Numbered from the stretch's first letter, positions 35,748-47,070 are shown. The stretch: 64,000 nt of DNA from CAWANP01 sp963783445 (GCA_963783445.1 CAWANP010000009.1:372001-436000); one strand, 5' to 3'. A program made the numbers and translations. The notes: generated by a model not told the origin, from the letters alone.

Positions 35748-37012
35748 GCAGCGCGGTCCGGCGCTTTGTGAGAAACCTGGGCGCTTTTCTGCTGGCATTA
35801 TTGCTAGGCATTGTCGTTTGGATCACGGCTACGCTGGCAACCGACCCCATCGTGCAGCAGCTATACTCGGGTGTTGGTGTGACCACCGTCAACCAGCCCA
35901 AAGACACGATCTTCTTTGAACCCATCGTCAAAGAAGTTGATGTCCTGGCCCGGGCGTCGCAGAGTATCCTCGCGGATCTGCGGCCCTCTGATTTTGAGGC
36001 GATCATGGATCTGTCTATCGTGGAGCCTGGAACGCCTGTAATGGTTCTGGTCGACGTGGGCACCAGCAGGGAATCGGTCCGGATCGAGGGCTTGAATCCT
36101 GCGGAGCAGACTGTCCATCTGGAAGCCGTTCGGACCATTACCCTGCCGGTTACCATCGATGTGGAAGGGGAAGCGGCTACGGGCTATCAGTCATCCGGGC
36201 CAGTGGTCAATCCTGCCCTGGCCACGGTCCATGGACCGGAGCCCTTTTTGGCGGAAGTAGCTTCTGTCTCCGGCTCGCTGGACGTGGATGGCGCCAGGGA
36301 CGACGTCATCCAGGAGGTGAGGGTCAGGCCGCTGGATGTTAACAGCCGGCTGGTGCCGGGTGTGGAGTGGAATCCAGGCGAGGTCGAGGCGCGGGTGGGG
36401 GTACGAAAGCGGCTGGGCTTCAAGCCTGACGTTGAGGTTGTGCCTGACCTGCGCGGCGAGCCGGCACCAGGATATCGCCGGGGAAGCGTAGAGGTCGAGC
36501 CCTCGACCGTGACGCTGGCCGGTTTGCCTTCCGTCCTGGACGAGCTGCCCGGCTTCATTGAGACATCCCCCATCTCTGTCATCAGCGCGACGCAGGACCT
36601 CACGGTCCGCAGTCCGTTGACCGTGCCACAGAACGTCGTCGTCGTGGGTGTGGACTTTGTCACGGTTACGGTCGAGGTCCTGCCCATCCTGAGCAGCCGG
36701 GCCATGACGGCCACGGTCGAGATCCGGGGGGTGAACTCGGGCTGGATGGCCACCGCTTCGCCCAGCGTGGTGGATGTCATTCTCGAAGGACCTGATACGC
36801 TGCTGGCCGAGCTGACGTCGGAAGATATCCGCGTAATCGTCGACGTCGATGGGTTGGGCCTGGGTGTCCACCGGGTCGAGCCCGATGTCCTGGCCCCCGA
36901 AGATGTGACCGTGGTCAGCGTGATCCCGGAGACCATCGAGGTGGTTATTGCCCGCGAGCCAACTCCCACACCGTCGCTGACCGTGACGCCAACCCTCACG
37001 ACCACGCCCTGA
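35744..37012 (+). CDS. YbbR-domain protein (CdaR-like)
   Basis: 422 residues; ATG 35744 overlaps the PHP stop (ATGA). One N-terminal membrane helix (LGAFLLALLLGIVVWITATL) is followed by about four extracytoplasmic YbbR repeats (each ~80 residues, for example VEVEPSTVTLAGLPSVLDEL) and a Thr/Pro tail (PTPTPSLTVTPTLTTTP). CdaR of Firmicutes, with the same layout, binds and regulates the cyclic di-AMP synthase CdaA. The synthase gene is not next to it, but the window also holds a pgpH-type cyclic di-AMP hydrolase; a shared pathway is plausible inference. Confidence 0.85.
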   Translation: MSSAVRRFVRNLGAFLLALLLGIVVWITATLATDPIVQQLYSGVGVTTVNQPKDTIFFEPIVKEVDVLARASQSILADLRPSDFEAIMDLSIVEPGTPVMVLVDVGTSRESVRIEGLNPAEQTVHLEAVRTITLPVTIDVEGEAATGYQSSGPVVNPALATVHGPEPFLAEVASVSGSLDVDGARDDVIQEVRVRPLDVNSRLVPGVEWNPGEVEARVGVRKRLGFKPDVEVVPDLRGEPAPGYRRGSVEVEPSTVTLAGLPSVLDELPGFIETSPISVISATQDLTVRSPLTVPQNVVVVGVDFVTVTVEVLPILSSRAMTATVEIRGVNSGWMATASPSVVDVILEGPDTLLAELTSEDIRVIVDVDGLGLGVHRVEPDVLAPEDVTVVSVIPETIEVVIAREPTPTPSLTVTPTLTTTP

Positions 37013-37031
37013 GGTTGGGGACCCTGCCCAC

Positions 37032-38007
37032 CTATGGAAACAGCGCCTCGACTTGCAGGCGATTCAGATCGGCGTCCACCATCAGGGTCACCAACGCCTC
37101 AAAGTTGACAGATGGCTCCCAGCCCAGCCCCTCACGGGCCTTGGTGGGGTCGCTGACCAATAGGTCTACATCGGCAGGGCGCATGAAGCGTGGGTCATGG
37201 CTTCACATACTCTTGATAGTCAAGCCCCAGATGGCCAAAGGCCACCTGGCACAGCTCCCGGATGCTGTGGGTCTGGCCTGTGCCGACTACATAGTCGTCG
37301 GGCTGTTCCTGCTGGAGCATGAGCCACATCGCCTTCACATAGTCGCCGGCGTAGCCCCAGTCCCGCTTGGAGTCCAGGTTGCCCAGCCGCAGGTCGCGGG
37401 CCATACCCAGTTTGATGAGCGCTGCCCCATGCGCTACTTTGCGCGTGACGAACTCCAGGCCGCGGCGGGGGCTTTCGTGGTTAAAGAGGATGCCCGAGCA
37501 GGCAAAAAGGTCATAGCTCTCACGGTAGTTGATGGTGATCCAGTGCCCGTAGACCTTGGCCACACCATAGGGCGAGCGAGGGTAAAAGGGCGTGGACTCG
37601 TTCTGGGGAACCTCGCGGACCTTGCCAAACATCTCGCTGGAAGACGCCTGGTAGAAGCGGGTCTCGGGGCACACCTGGCGGATGGCCTCGAGTAAGCGCG
37701 TCACTCCCAGGGCGGTCACCTCGCCAGTGAAAACCGGCTGGCTCCAGGACGTGGGCACAAAGCTCTGGGCTGCCAGGTTATAGACCTCCTGGGGACGGTA
37801 TTCCTGCAGGACGGAGATAAGGGATGCCTGGTCCAGCAGGTCGCCGGACACCAGCGTCAAACGCCTTTGGATGTGCTGGATGCGTTGAAAATTGACCGTG
37901 CTGGTGCGGCGTACCAGCCCCACCACTTTGTAGCCCTGTTCGAGCAGGAACTCGGCCAGATATGAGCCATCCTGGCCAGTAATACCCGTGATCAATGCTG
38001 TAGGCAT
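37032..38007 (-). CDS. gmd: GDP-mannose 4,6-dehydratase, one frame break near the 3' end
   Basis: About 324 residues joined. The short-chain dehydrogenase signature is complete: GITGQDGSYLAEFLL (GxxGxxG), NLAAQSFVPTSW, SSSEMFGKV and the SPYGVAK active-site YxxxK. VVGLVRRTSTVNFQRI and RRGLEFVTRKV are specific to GMD, which makes GDP-4-keto-6-deoxymannose for fucose, rhamnose or perosamine. The frame stops at 37195; removing one base there continues PRFMRPADVDLLVSDPTKA, then NRLQVEALFP to the stop at 37032. No partner epimerase/reductase is adjacent. Confidence 0.9.
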
Positions 38008-38094
38008 GCAATCCCTCCATCAAACGATTTTTGGATTTTGTGAGGCTTGTGCGACATCCCTTTGGGACATGGCAATCCTGGGTGGGCAAGCCTG

Positions 38095-38475
38095 TCAGCC
38101 GTCGTCCTGCAACAGGCGGTTCAGGCCAGCTGCCACGGCCGGATCCTGGAAGATCAGGATGTTGCGCCGGACAAAGCTGCGGAGCAACTCTGTCCCCAGT
38201 TCGGTCAGGTGATAGTAGCGCCGCCGGGGACCGACGTCCGAAGGCTGCCAGGTACTCTCTACCAGGCCCGTGGCTTGGAATCGCCTGAGAGCCCGGTACA
38301 GGCTCTTTTCGTCGGCGGTGACGGTGCCCTGGCTGATGCCGGCCAGTTCCTGGCCCATCTCAAAGACATACATGGCGCGATCGTGCAGCATCAAGAGCAG
38401 CCAGAAGGTAAGCAAGCCCTTTTTGTACACGCTCTCCCATTGTTCAAGCAAAGGTTGCAGGGTTTCTTTGTCCAT
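38095..38475 (-). CDS. PadR-family transcriptional regulator
   Basis: 126 residues. A winged-helix core (LLTFWLLLMLHDRAMYVFEM, GTVTADEKSLYRALRRFQATGLVES, RRRYYHLTELGTELL) fits PadR. Its own promoter overlaps a strong palindrome (38523-38545), so autorepression is likely. The gene is divergent from the MFS transporter, a common pairing in which a PadR repressor controls an efflux pump. Confidence 0.88.
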   Translation of the reverse strand: MDKETLQPLLEQWESVYKKGLLTFWLLLMLHDRAMYVFEMGQELAGISQGTVTADEKSLYRALRRFQATGLVESTWQPSDVGPRRRYYHLTELGTELLRSFVRRNILIFQDPAVAAGLNRLLQDDG

Positions 38476-38522
38476 CGCCGGCCCTCTCGCAAGATCTCTT
38501 CTGGACTACTGGTCCATATACA

Positions 38523-38567
38523 GTATACTACTTAAGGTAGTATACCACGACTGACAGGGTTTGTCAA
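38523..38567 (-). promoter_or_regulatory. padR promoter with overlapping operator palindrome
   Basis: On the - strand TTGACA (38562-38567), 17 bases, TATACT (38539-38544). The palindrome GTATACTAC-TTAAG-GTAGTATAC (38523-38545) covers the -10 box and the start point, 48 bases before the ATG at 38475. Confidence 0.8.
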
Positions 38568-38747
38568 GTCGGGTGTCTGTCATGAACCGGACCGGTCCGC
38601 TCACTCAAGATCTCTTCGTGGGTAGCTGGGCTTCTTGCCTGTTGCAGAGTCGCCTGGGACCGGGGGCAGAGTCCAGTGCAGGCCTGCGGGAGGATTGTCC
38701 TGTTTTGGACTGGTTCTCTTTCCAGAAGGTTATCAGCTGCTGCTATC

Positions 38748-38777
38748 TTGCCTACCGATGCCTCGGTGTGCTATAAT
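38748..38777 (+). promoter_or_regulatory. Promoter of the MFS transporter
   Basis: TTGCCT (38748-38753), 18 bases, TATAAT (38772-38777), about 30 bases before ATG 38807. The rest of the divergent gap 38568-38747 shows no gene. Confidence 0.6.
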
Positions 38778-38806
38778 GCCCCACATATTTGCATCGAGCG
38801 AGGCAC

Positions 38807-40001
38807 ATGAGCGATACCCGACGACTGTTCCGCACCCTGGCAATCGCCAATTTTTTTCTTTATCTCGGTTTCAATGTCTGGCGAGCTGTCTTTAACAATT
38901 TCGCGGTGGAAGAGATCGGGGTCACAGCGGCCCAGATCGGCGTCATCCAGGCCATACGTGAGGTACCAGGGCTCCTGGGATTTACGCTGGGCTTCCTGGC
39001 TCTGGTGTTCTCCGAGATGCGGATCATGGGCATCAGCGTGCTGATCTTGGGTGTGGGCCTGGTTCTCAGCGGCATGTCCGACATGGTGAGCGTGCTCATC
39101 CTGGGAACCCTCCTGATGAGCATCGGCTTTCACTTGTTCTACCCCAGCAGCAACAGCCTGGTACTCATGGGCATGGGCAGGGACGAGGCGCCCAAGGCGC
39201 TGGGCCGCCTGCGCAGCATCTCTGCCTTTGCCGCCGTGGTCGGGACGCTGGTCGTCTGGATCTTTATCGATGGCATTGAGTTCGGGCCCATTGACATCCC
39301 CGCCTGGGGTTATCGCACCACGCTCATTGTCATCGGCGTGGTGGTCATGTTGGGCAGCCTGTTCACCCTGCGCGACAAGATCCAGAAGGGAACCCAGCGG
39401 GAGAAGCGCAAGGTCATCTTTCGCCGGCAGTATTGGCTCTACTACGCGCTGACCTTCATGATGGGCAGCCGCCGCCATATCTTTACGACTTTTGCGATTT
39501 TCATGCTGGTCCAGATCTATGGCATCAGCGTGCGTGAGACGGCGACGCTGTTCCTGATCAACAACCTGGTCAATATCTACGCTAGCGCCCAGTTGGGCAA
39601 GCTGGTCGTGCGATTCGGCGAGCGCAAGGTGCTGACCTTCAACTTTGTGGGGCTCATTGGTGTGTTCCTGGGCTATGCTTTCGTGCCCTACCTGCCGGTT
39701 CTATTTGCTCCTTTTTGTCCTGGACAACGTCTTTTTTGGGTTCAACCTGGCCATCGAGTCCTATTTCCAAAAGATCGCCTTTTCGCCGGACGAGATTACC
39801 AGCAACGTGAGCATGGCACAGACCATCAACCACGTCTCGGCCTTGATCGTCCCGGTGGTGGGCGGCATCCTGTGGGAGCAGGTCTCGCCCTCGGCCACTT
39901 TTCTGGCCGGCGTGGGGATCGCGGTGATCTCGTTGGTACTGGTGCAGTTCATCCGGACAGATCCGGCGCCGGTGGTGCCGGTGCCTGTAGGGGCTGACTG
40001 A
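38807..40001 (+). CDS. Major facilitator superfamily transporter, one frame break
   Basis: About 397 residues joined, with some 11-12 membrane helices. Starts at ATG 38807 (MSDTRRLFRTLAIANFFLYL). The helix 2-3 loop (FSEMRIMGISVLI) and VLMGMGRDEAPKALGRLRS fit the MFS fold. Near 39690-39705 one surplus base shifts the frame, after which LLLFVLDNVFFGFNLAIESY and SNVSMAQTINHVSALIVPVVGG continue to 40001. The substrate cannot be read; divergence from a PadR repressor suggests drug or metabolite export. Confidence 0.8.
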
Positions 40002-40082
40002 TGGTGCTCCATCGAATTGATGGCGGGGCATACCAGGCATCCTTGTTTAGAATCTCGTGACGAACTTCTGGGGGAGATAACC

Positions 40083-42069
<1,987 letters not shown>

Positions 42070-42091
42070 TACGAATCGAGACTGGAGCATG

Positions 42092-42123
42092 CGGGGCAAG
42101 CTGAGAAGCTTGCCCCGTTTTTA
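42092..42123 (+). terminator. Rho-independent terminator of tkt
   Basis: Perfect 11-base arms CGGGGCAAGCT and AGCTTGCCCCG (42092-42117), loop GAGA, then TTTTTA. The following 42124-42340 contains no gene that I can support. Confidence 0.92.
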
Positions 42124-42340
42124 TTGATACAAACAACGAATTTGAGCAAGGAACGAATCTGTCTGGATTGGCACCGGTAGATATCCTGGGAAGTCGTTGT
42201 CATATCAAAGCTTTGCAGGTATTATTCCGGCATCGAGGGACTCGCGGCGGATGCTTCTCTCCACACCGCGACAGGGATAGGGATCGTACCAGTATCCTCC
42301 AGAGATCCGGAACGCCTGGATTTGGGTAAAAAGAAGGAGA

Positions 42341-43069
42341 TCAGCGGCTCAGGGGCCGTTTCCTGGGCATTCCCGGGCGGCGGGGGTAGGCTTCCGGGGT
42401 GGGGCTCACCTTTTCAATGACGACCAGGGAACGATCCTCAGGCAGCCCGGCCAGTTCGACGGGCAGAACCCTCTGCAGTTCGCCCCCCAAAAGGCTAATA
42501 GAGTTTTCGGCTCGCCATGCCTCGGCCGAGCCCGCTTCGCCCTTTTGGGCCACTAACCAGCCACCCTGCCTGCAAAAGGGCAGCGCGTACTCGATGACCA
42601 CCGGCAGATCGGCCACGGCGCGGGCCAAGGCCAGGTCATACTGCCCCCGGTGGGCCGGATCCCGGGCCAAATCCTCAGCCCGGGCCTTGATGGCCATACT
42701 TCGGTGCAGGTCCAGTGCCTGGATCAGGTGCTCCAGAAAGGCTATCTTCTTGCCGGTCGCTTCCAGGAGCGTCAGGCGGAGGCCCGGGCAGACGATCTTG
42801 AGGGGGATCCCCGGGAAACCGGCGCCGCTGCCCACGTCGATGGCGCGGGCCTCGGGCCGGCCGAGCGCCAGGCGGGTCTCTTTGGCCAGGAGACAGGATA
42901 GTGAATCCAGAAAATGGCGGATCTGTACCTGCTCATAGTCGGTGATGGCCGTCAGGTTGAATTTCTGGTTCCAGGCGACCAGTTCCTCATAGTAGAGCTG
43001 AAAGTTCGCCTGCTGTTCTGGTGTCAGGGACAGGCCCAGGGCCTCGGCTCCGTCAATTAGTCGTTGCAT
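42341..43069 (-). CDS. rsmG: 16S rRNA (guanine-N7)-methyltransferase RsmG
   Basis: 242 residues. The SAM-binding loop DVGSGAGFPGIPLKI, N-terminal WNQKFNLTAITDYEQVQIRHFLDSL and the C-terminal YPRRPGMPRKRPL are diagnostic of RsmG (GidB), which methylates G527 of 16S rRNA. It lies 117 bases after dnaN on the same strand; both genes are often near the chromosome origin, but dnaA is not seen. Confidence 0.95.
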   Translation of the reverse strand: MQRLIDGAEALGLSLTPEQQANFQLYYEELVAWNQKFNLTAITDYEQVQIRHFLDSLSCLLAKETRLALGRPEARAIDVGSGAGFPGIPLKIVCPGLRLTLLEATGKKIAFLEHLIQALDLHRSMAIKARAEDLARDPAHRGQYDLALARAVADLPVVIEYALPFCRQGGWLVAQKGEAGSAEAWRAENSISLLGGELQRVLPVELAGLPEDRSLVVIEKVSPTPEAYPRRPGMPRKRPLSR

Positions 43070-43135
43070 GGTCCGTGATCCCTCGGTTTCCCTCAGGACA
43101 GGTTTGTATTGCCTGTGCGCCTCAGATAGACAGAA

Positions 43136-43164
43136 CCCTCCCGGTTGGTTGTTGCCGGGAGGGC
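43136..43164 (-). terminator. Hairpin between dnaN and rsmG
   Basis: CCCTCCCGG (43136-43144) and CCGGGAGGG (43155-43163) form a stem in the 117-base gap after dnaN. The - strand downstream reads TTCTGTC, only weakly T-rich. Confidence 0.6.
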
Positions 43165-43186
43165 TGTGAATACGGGCAAGGTCTCG

Positions 43187-44329
43187 CTAGCGGCTGATGT
43201 GCATGGGCATGACGACGCACAAATAGTCAGCGCCGCCGACCGGCCGCAGTACGCCAGGGCTGCTGGATGTGCTTGTCTCCAGGACGACTTCTGGCGTGCC
43301 AACGACCGACAGGGCATCGAGCATGTAGCGGGCATTGAAGGCGATTTCAATCTCTCCGCCCTCGACGCTGGCGTCCAGCTCGCTCACATTGTCGCCAAAC
43401 TCGGCCGAGGTACCGGTCACAATCATCTGGCCTGGGGTCAGTTCGCTGCCGGGCACGATGCTGAGCCGGATGATGTTGGCTGCGTCCCGGGCAAAGAGGA
43501 AGGCTACTTTCACCGCCTTGTGCAGGTCCGCGGTGGCGATCAGGGTGCGGGTGCTGTGAGACTCGGGCACGATTTGCTTATAATCGGGAAAGTTGCCCTC
43601 GATAAGCTGTGAGACGAGATCGGTGCTGGACAGGTGAAAGAGGATCTGGTTTCTGGAAGGGGTGATGATGAGTTCGATGGGGTCTTCCTGGTCGGCGCTG
43701 ACGCGGCCGAGTTCGGCCAGGGCGCGGGCCGGGATGATCACGGTCGAAGCCTCGTCCAGGTCGGCGCCGACGTCCGCCGAGGACACTGCCAGGCGAAAGC
43801 CGTCGGCGGCGGCCAGGGTGAGGCCTCCCTGGTGGAATTGGGCCAGAACCCCCGTGAGGATGGGGCGGCTCTCATCGGTGGCCGCTGCAACAACCACCTG
43901 CTCGATCATCCGCCGGAATGTATCCGCTTCCACGTAGAGATTGTTCCGACCCTCGATGGTATTGGCTGTGGGAACAGCGGGGAACTCGCCAGCCTCAATG
44001 CCCTTGATGTTGGCCTCGTAGCGGGCGCATTTTAGATTGAGCGTCTGGGTGCGCTCGGTGAGTTCCATGTCGATCTGGCCGGACGGCAGCGAGTTGACAA
44101 ACTCGGTGAGCAGGCGGGCCGGTACTGTCGTGCGACCCTCCTCCTCTATGCGCGCGCCTACCCAGCAGCTGATGCCAATCTCCAGGTTGGTGGTGGCCAG
44201 CCTGAGGCGGCCCTCATCGGTCTCCAGCAGGATGTTGGACAAGACCGGCAGGGTCGAGCGGGTGGCAACAGCCCGGCCCACGGTAGCCAGCCCCTTTGCC
44301 AGGTTTTCTTGCAGGCAGCTGATCTTCAT
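43187..44329 (-). CDS. dnaN: DNA polymerase III beta subunit (sliding clamp)
   Basis: 380 residues. ATG 44329 follows AAGGAGGTCGCC and gives the standard MKISCLQENLAKGLATVGRAVATRSTLPVLSNILLE-type N-terminus. Three clamp domains are present; ATDESRPILTGVL, ADGFRLAV and the C-terminal YLCVVMPMHISR (the MPM.. end contacts clamp-binding partners) are typical. It forms the ring that tethers polymerase to DNA. The gene stands apart from dnaA, recF and gyrB, unlike the classic origin cluster. Confidence 0.96.
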   Translation of the reverse strand: MKISCLQENLAKGLATVGRAVATRSTLPVLSNILLETDEGRLRLATTNLEIGISCWVGARIEEEGRTTVPARLLTEFVNSLPSGQIDMELTERTQTLNLKCARYEANIKGIEAGEFPAVPTANTIEGRNNLYVEADTFRRMIEQVVVAAATDESRPILTGVLAQFHQGGLTLAAADGFRLAVSSADVGADLDEASTVIIPARALAELGRVSADQEDPIELIITPSRNQILFHLSSTDLVSQLIEGNFPDYKQIVPESHSTRTLIATADLHKAVKVAFLFARDAANIIRLSIVPGSELTPGQMIVTGTSAEFGDNVSELDASVEGGEIEIAFNARYMLDALSVVGTPEVVLETSTSSSPGVLRPVGGADYLCVVMPMHISR

Positions 44330-44412
44330 GGCGACCTCCTTCACAAGCGCTAGTAATTGGGGTAGCCCGTAGCACCACCACAACATCTGGGGGTTGGCAC
44401 GGGACATACCGT

Positions 44413-44441
44413 AGTATACTACAAAACGTCCAGAACCCCAA
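44413..44441 (-). promoter_or_regulatory. Promoter candidate of dnaN
   Basis: On the - strand TTGGGG (44436-44441), 17 bases, TATACT (44413-44418). The -10 is part of the 12-base palindrome GTAGTATACTAC (44411-44422). Leader about 80 bases. Confidence 0.55.
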
Positions 44442-44542
44442 ACGGAGCGGGGGCCATAATAGGGTGTCCTTGATGGGGGAAAAGACCTCGAACACAGGGT
44501 TCTGGCGCCTGCGGGTTGAAGAACCTGGGGTCCAGTGGCGGT

Positions 44543-45439
44543 TCAGGCGGGCTCGGGCTCTTTGAAATTGTAGATGCCGTCCTCGATGGGCCAGCGGCGG
44601 TCGCAGCCGGGGCAGACCAGTGCCTCCGGGGATTCCAGCAGTCCGGTGGAAGCGCAGGCCGGGCAGCAGAACAGATCCTTGGCAGGCGCAGTATGGGTAC
44701 CTTCTCCCTGGATGCACTGGAAGAAGACACTGGGTGTCAATTGCCACCAGGCGCCGGTCGGCTGGCACAGACCGTCCAGCCAGGCCAGGGTATGAGGCGG
44801 CACCAGGCGTTTGAGCAGGGGCAGGCGAAAGTGGGACACGGTCCTCTGACGTTTCACGTGAAACCCTGCCCCGCCCAGTTGCTCCTGCATCCAGGCCGGG
44901 TGGAAGTCAAAGTTCATCTCCACGAACTCGACGGGAGCGGGGTCGTAGGGGCTCCAATCCTGCCTGCCCAGTGCGTAGCGGGCCATGGCCTTCAGGTGCC
45001 GCTTGCTGGCAAACTCGAGGACGTAGCTGCCGCCGTCGACCAGAACCTGGGCCACCTCGGCCAGCAGGCTGGGCACATCGGCCACGTGGTGGATGACGCG
45101 GACCATCATGGCCGTGTCGATGGCGCCAGGAACGAAGGGCATGGCGTAAAAGTTGGCGGCCACGTAGAGGATGCGCCCGTCACGGCCCAGGCGTTCCTGG
45201 GCCTGGCGCAGCAGCGAGCGGGAATAGTCCAGCAGGATGACCTGGTCGTAGCCGTCGTAGAACTGGGACAGGCGTCCAAAACCGGCGCCGATGTCCAGCA
45301 GGCGGCGGCCGGTTGGAGGCAGCAGGTGCTCCAGGGCGATGCGTTCGGCCAGATCCTCGTACTCGCGGCCCTGGCCGTCCCAAAAGTCGGTCTTGTAGCT
45401 GCTGCCCTCATAGTCGCAAACGCGTGGCTCGTGGTCCAT
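44543..45439 (-). CDS. Class I SAM methyltransferase with C-terminal Trm112-like zinc ribbon
   Basis: 298 residues from ATG 45439. The SAM-binding motif LLDIGAGFGRLSQFYDGYDQ, the acidic loop VILLDYS and MMVRVIHHVADVPSLLAEV define a class I methyltransferase. After ~260 residues comes a fused zinc ribbon: CCPACASTGLLESPEALVC and PGC, then DRRWPIEDGIYNF, like the free-standing Trm112/UPF0434 proteins that partner methyltransferases. The substrate is unknown. The promoter at 45447-45475 places the transcript start at or next to the ATG, so the mRNA is probably leaderless. Confidence 0.88.
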   Translation of the reverse strand: MDHEPRVCDYEGSSYKTDFWDGQGREYEDLAERIALEHLLPPTGRRLLDIGAGFGRLSQFYDGYDQVILLDYSRSLLRQAQERLGRDGRILYVAANFYAMPFVPGAIDTAMMVRVIHHVADVPSLLAEVAQVLVDGGSYVLEFASKRHLKAMARYALGRQDWSPYDPAPVEFVEMNFDFHPAWMQEQLGGAGFHVKRQRTVSHFRLPLLKRLVPPHTLAWLDGLCQPTGAWWQLTPSVFFQCIQGEGTHTAPAKDLFCCPACASTGLLESPEALVCPGCDRRWPIEDGIYNFKEPEPA

Positions 45440-45446
45440 GACGTGG

Positions 45447-45475
45447 ATAGTAGCACAGTTTTGAGCGGGCGTCAA
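45447..45475 (-). promoter_or_regulatory. Promoter giving a leaderless methyltransferase mRNA
   Basis: On the - strand TTGACG (45470-45475), 17 bases, TACTAT (45447-45452); the start would fall at about 45440, one base from the ATG. Confidence 0.65.
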
Positions 45476-45601
45476 TCGGAGCGCCGTTCCGAGGTGAGTC
45501 GATGGTCGGAGGGCGACTCGCCAAAGGTTCTGTGCTCCACGCCGTAGGGATGGTGGCGCGCTTGGTTGTGGACCGTACTGGTCGGTTTGGGAGATGGTCA
45601 T

Positions 45602-45630
45602 TTGTCCTTTGCGGCCAGGTGGGCTATAAT
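45602..45630 (+). promoter_or_regulatory. Promoter of the epimerase gene
   Basis: TTGTCC (45602-45607), 17 bases, TATAAT (45625-45630), about 100 bases before ATG 45734. Confidence 0.7.
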
Positions 45631-45733
45631 GCGGGGCGCATAGGGATTGGAAAGAAAGGATCGGTCCCGACCGGCGGAGGAGATTGCCGTGTCGGGCACC
45701 GGCTTGAACTGACCATCACGAAAGGAATCAAAT

Positions 45734-46684
45734 ATGAATGTTCTTGTGACTGGAGCGGCGGGCTTTGTTGGCTCGCACCTGGTAGAGCGACTGCTGTCCC
45801 TGGGGCACTCGGTGTGGGGGTTGGACTGCCTGACCGACTATTACGCTCGCTCCCTGAAGAACCTCAACGTCCAGGCCATCACCAGGGCCGGTGCTTCCTT
45901 TCTACCCCTCGATCTGGCCAGCGATGACCTGAGCGCGGCACTCCGGGACGTGGACGTTGTATTCCATTCGGCCGCGCAACCGGGGTTGTCCGCCGCCTGC
46001 AGCTTTCAGACCTACGCAAGGAACAATATCACGGCCACCTACCGCCTACTGGAGGCAGCCAGCCAGGCGCCCTCGCTGCGGGGCTTTGTCAACCTCTCCA
46101 CGTCGTCGGTCTATGGTACCTACGCCACGGGCGACGAAACGACGGAGACCAGGCCCACGTCCTACTATGGCGTGACCAAGCTCGCCGCCGAACAACTTGT
46201 GCTGTCGTACCAGCGCACGCGGGGCTTTCCTGCCTGTTCTCTGCGGCTCTTCTCTGTCTATGGTCCCCGGGAACGCCCAGAAAAGCTATATTCAAAGTTG
46301 ATACGAGCAATTTACGAGGGCCGAGAGTTCCCGCTTTACGAGGGCAGCGAGCATCACCTGCGCAGCTATACCTATGTGGGGGACATTGTCGATGGTTTTG
46401 TCGCTGTCCTGGATAACTTGGATCGGTGCGCTGGCGAGATCTTGAACCTTGGTACCGACCGCACCATCACGACCGGGGAGGGCATCGCCATCGTGGAGGA
46501 GATCATGGGCAAAAAAGCCTGGATCGTGCAGGTACCCAAGCGGGAGGGTGACCAGCTTAGGACGGAGGCCAATATCGAGAAAGCCCGGGCGATCCTGGCT
46601 TATGATCCGGCGACGATGCCCAGAGAGGGCCTGGCGGCGCAGGTGGCGTGGTACAAAGAAGTGGCATCCGCGACCCAGGGCTAG
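45734..46684 (+). CDS. NAD-dependent epimerase/dehydratase (nucleotide-sugar epimerase)
   Basis: 316 residues; ATG 45734 after GAAAGGAATCAAAT. Extended short-chain dehydrogenase: VTGAAGFVGSHLVERLL, HSAAQPG, NLSTSSVYG and the YYGVTKLAAEQL active site (YxxxK). The DYYARSLKNLN segment resembles UDP-glucuronate and UDP-glucose 4-epimerases, which feed exopolysaccharide or cell-wall synthesis. The exact sugar is not decided. No glycosyltransferases flank it. Confidence 0.88.
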   Translation: MNVLVTGAAGFVGSHLVERLLSLGHSVWGLDCLTDYYARSLKNLNVQAITRAGASFLPLDLASDDLSAALRDVDVVFHSAAQPGLSAACSFQTYARNNITATYRLLEAASQAPSLRGFVNLSTSSVYGTYATGDETTETRPTSYYGVTKLAAEQLVLSYQRTRGFPACSLRLFSVYGPRERPEKLYSKLIRAIYEGREFPLYEGSEHHLRSYTYVGDIVDGFVAVLDNLDRCAGEILNLGTDRTITTGEGIAIVEEIMGKKAWIVQVPKREGDQLRTEANIEKARAILAYDPATMPREGLAAQVAWYKEVASATQG

Positions 46685-46911
46685 AATTTGGTTCAATTGG
46701 CGAGGTTATGTAAATGTAAACGGCGATTCCTGTGTACCTTGTGCATGTAGCAGGGCTATTCTCCCTCGGGTAGCTTGTAGCAGTTTGCCTCGTCCGCGGC
46801 TGAATCAGCCTGATTTCTGTGCCCAACTCTGTAGCGGCAACCTGCGGGAGGATTACGGGCAGGTGCCTCAGGTGGCGTATCAATTTCGGTGGGAGTACCG
46901 CCAAGCTGACT

Positions 46912-47004
46912 TGTCATTCCCGCATGGTCCTAGCGGGCATCCACTCTGCAGCGGTGACGGTTGCTGGTGGCGTGGATTCCCGCCAAAAGCATGCGGGAAT
47001 GACA
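46912..47004. repeat. Inverted-repeat element TGTCATTCCCGCATG...CATGCGGGAATGACA
   Basis: Perfect 15-base terminal inverted repeats (46912-46926, 46990-47004) enclose inner GGCATCCA/TGGATTCC arms; total 93 bases. I recall this sequence class as a widely scattered bacterial MITE-like repeat. It encodes no protein. Confidence 0.8.
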
Positions 47005-47050
47005 GGATTGTTGCTGGATTTGGGCAGACCTTGCGTTACTCTGGTGGCAG

Positions 47051-47070
47051 GCGTGGACTGTGGTCCACGC
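47051..47070. repeat. 20-base palindrome GCGTGGACTGTGGTCCACGC
   Basis: Identical to two copies in the tandem array at 57094-57240, 10 kb away. Confidence 0.85.

Noticed and set aside
42070..44542. Replication origin next to dnaN and rsmG
   Set aside because: No dnaA gene and no cluster of TTATCCACA-type boxes in the gaps.
46912..47004. Insertion sequence
   Set aside because: It has perfect terminal inverted repeats but is only 93 bases with no transposase; listed as a non-autonomous repeat.
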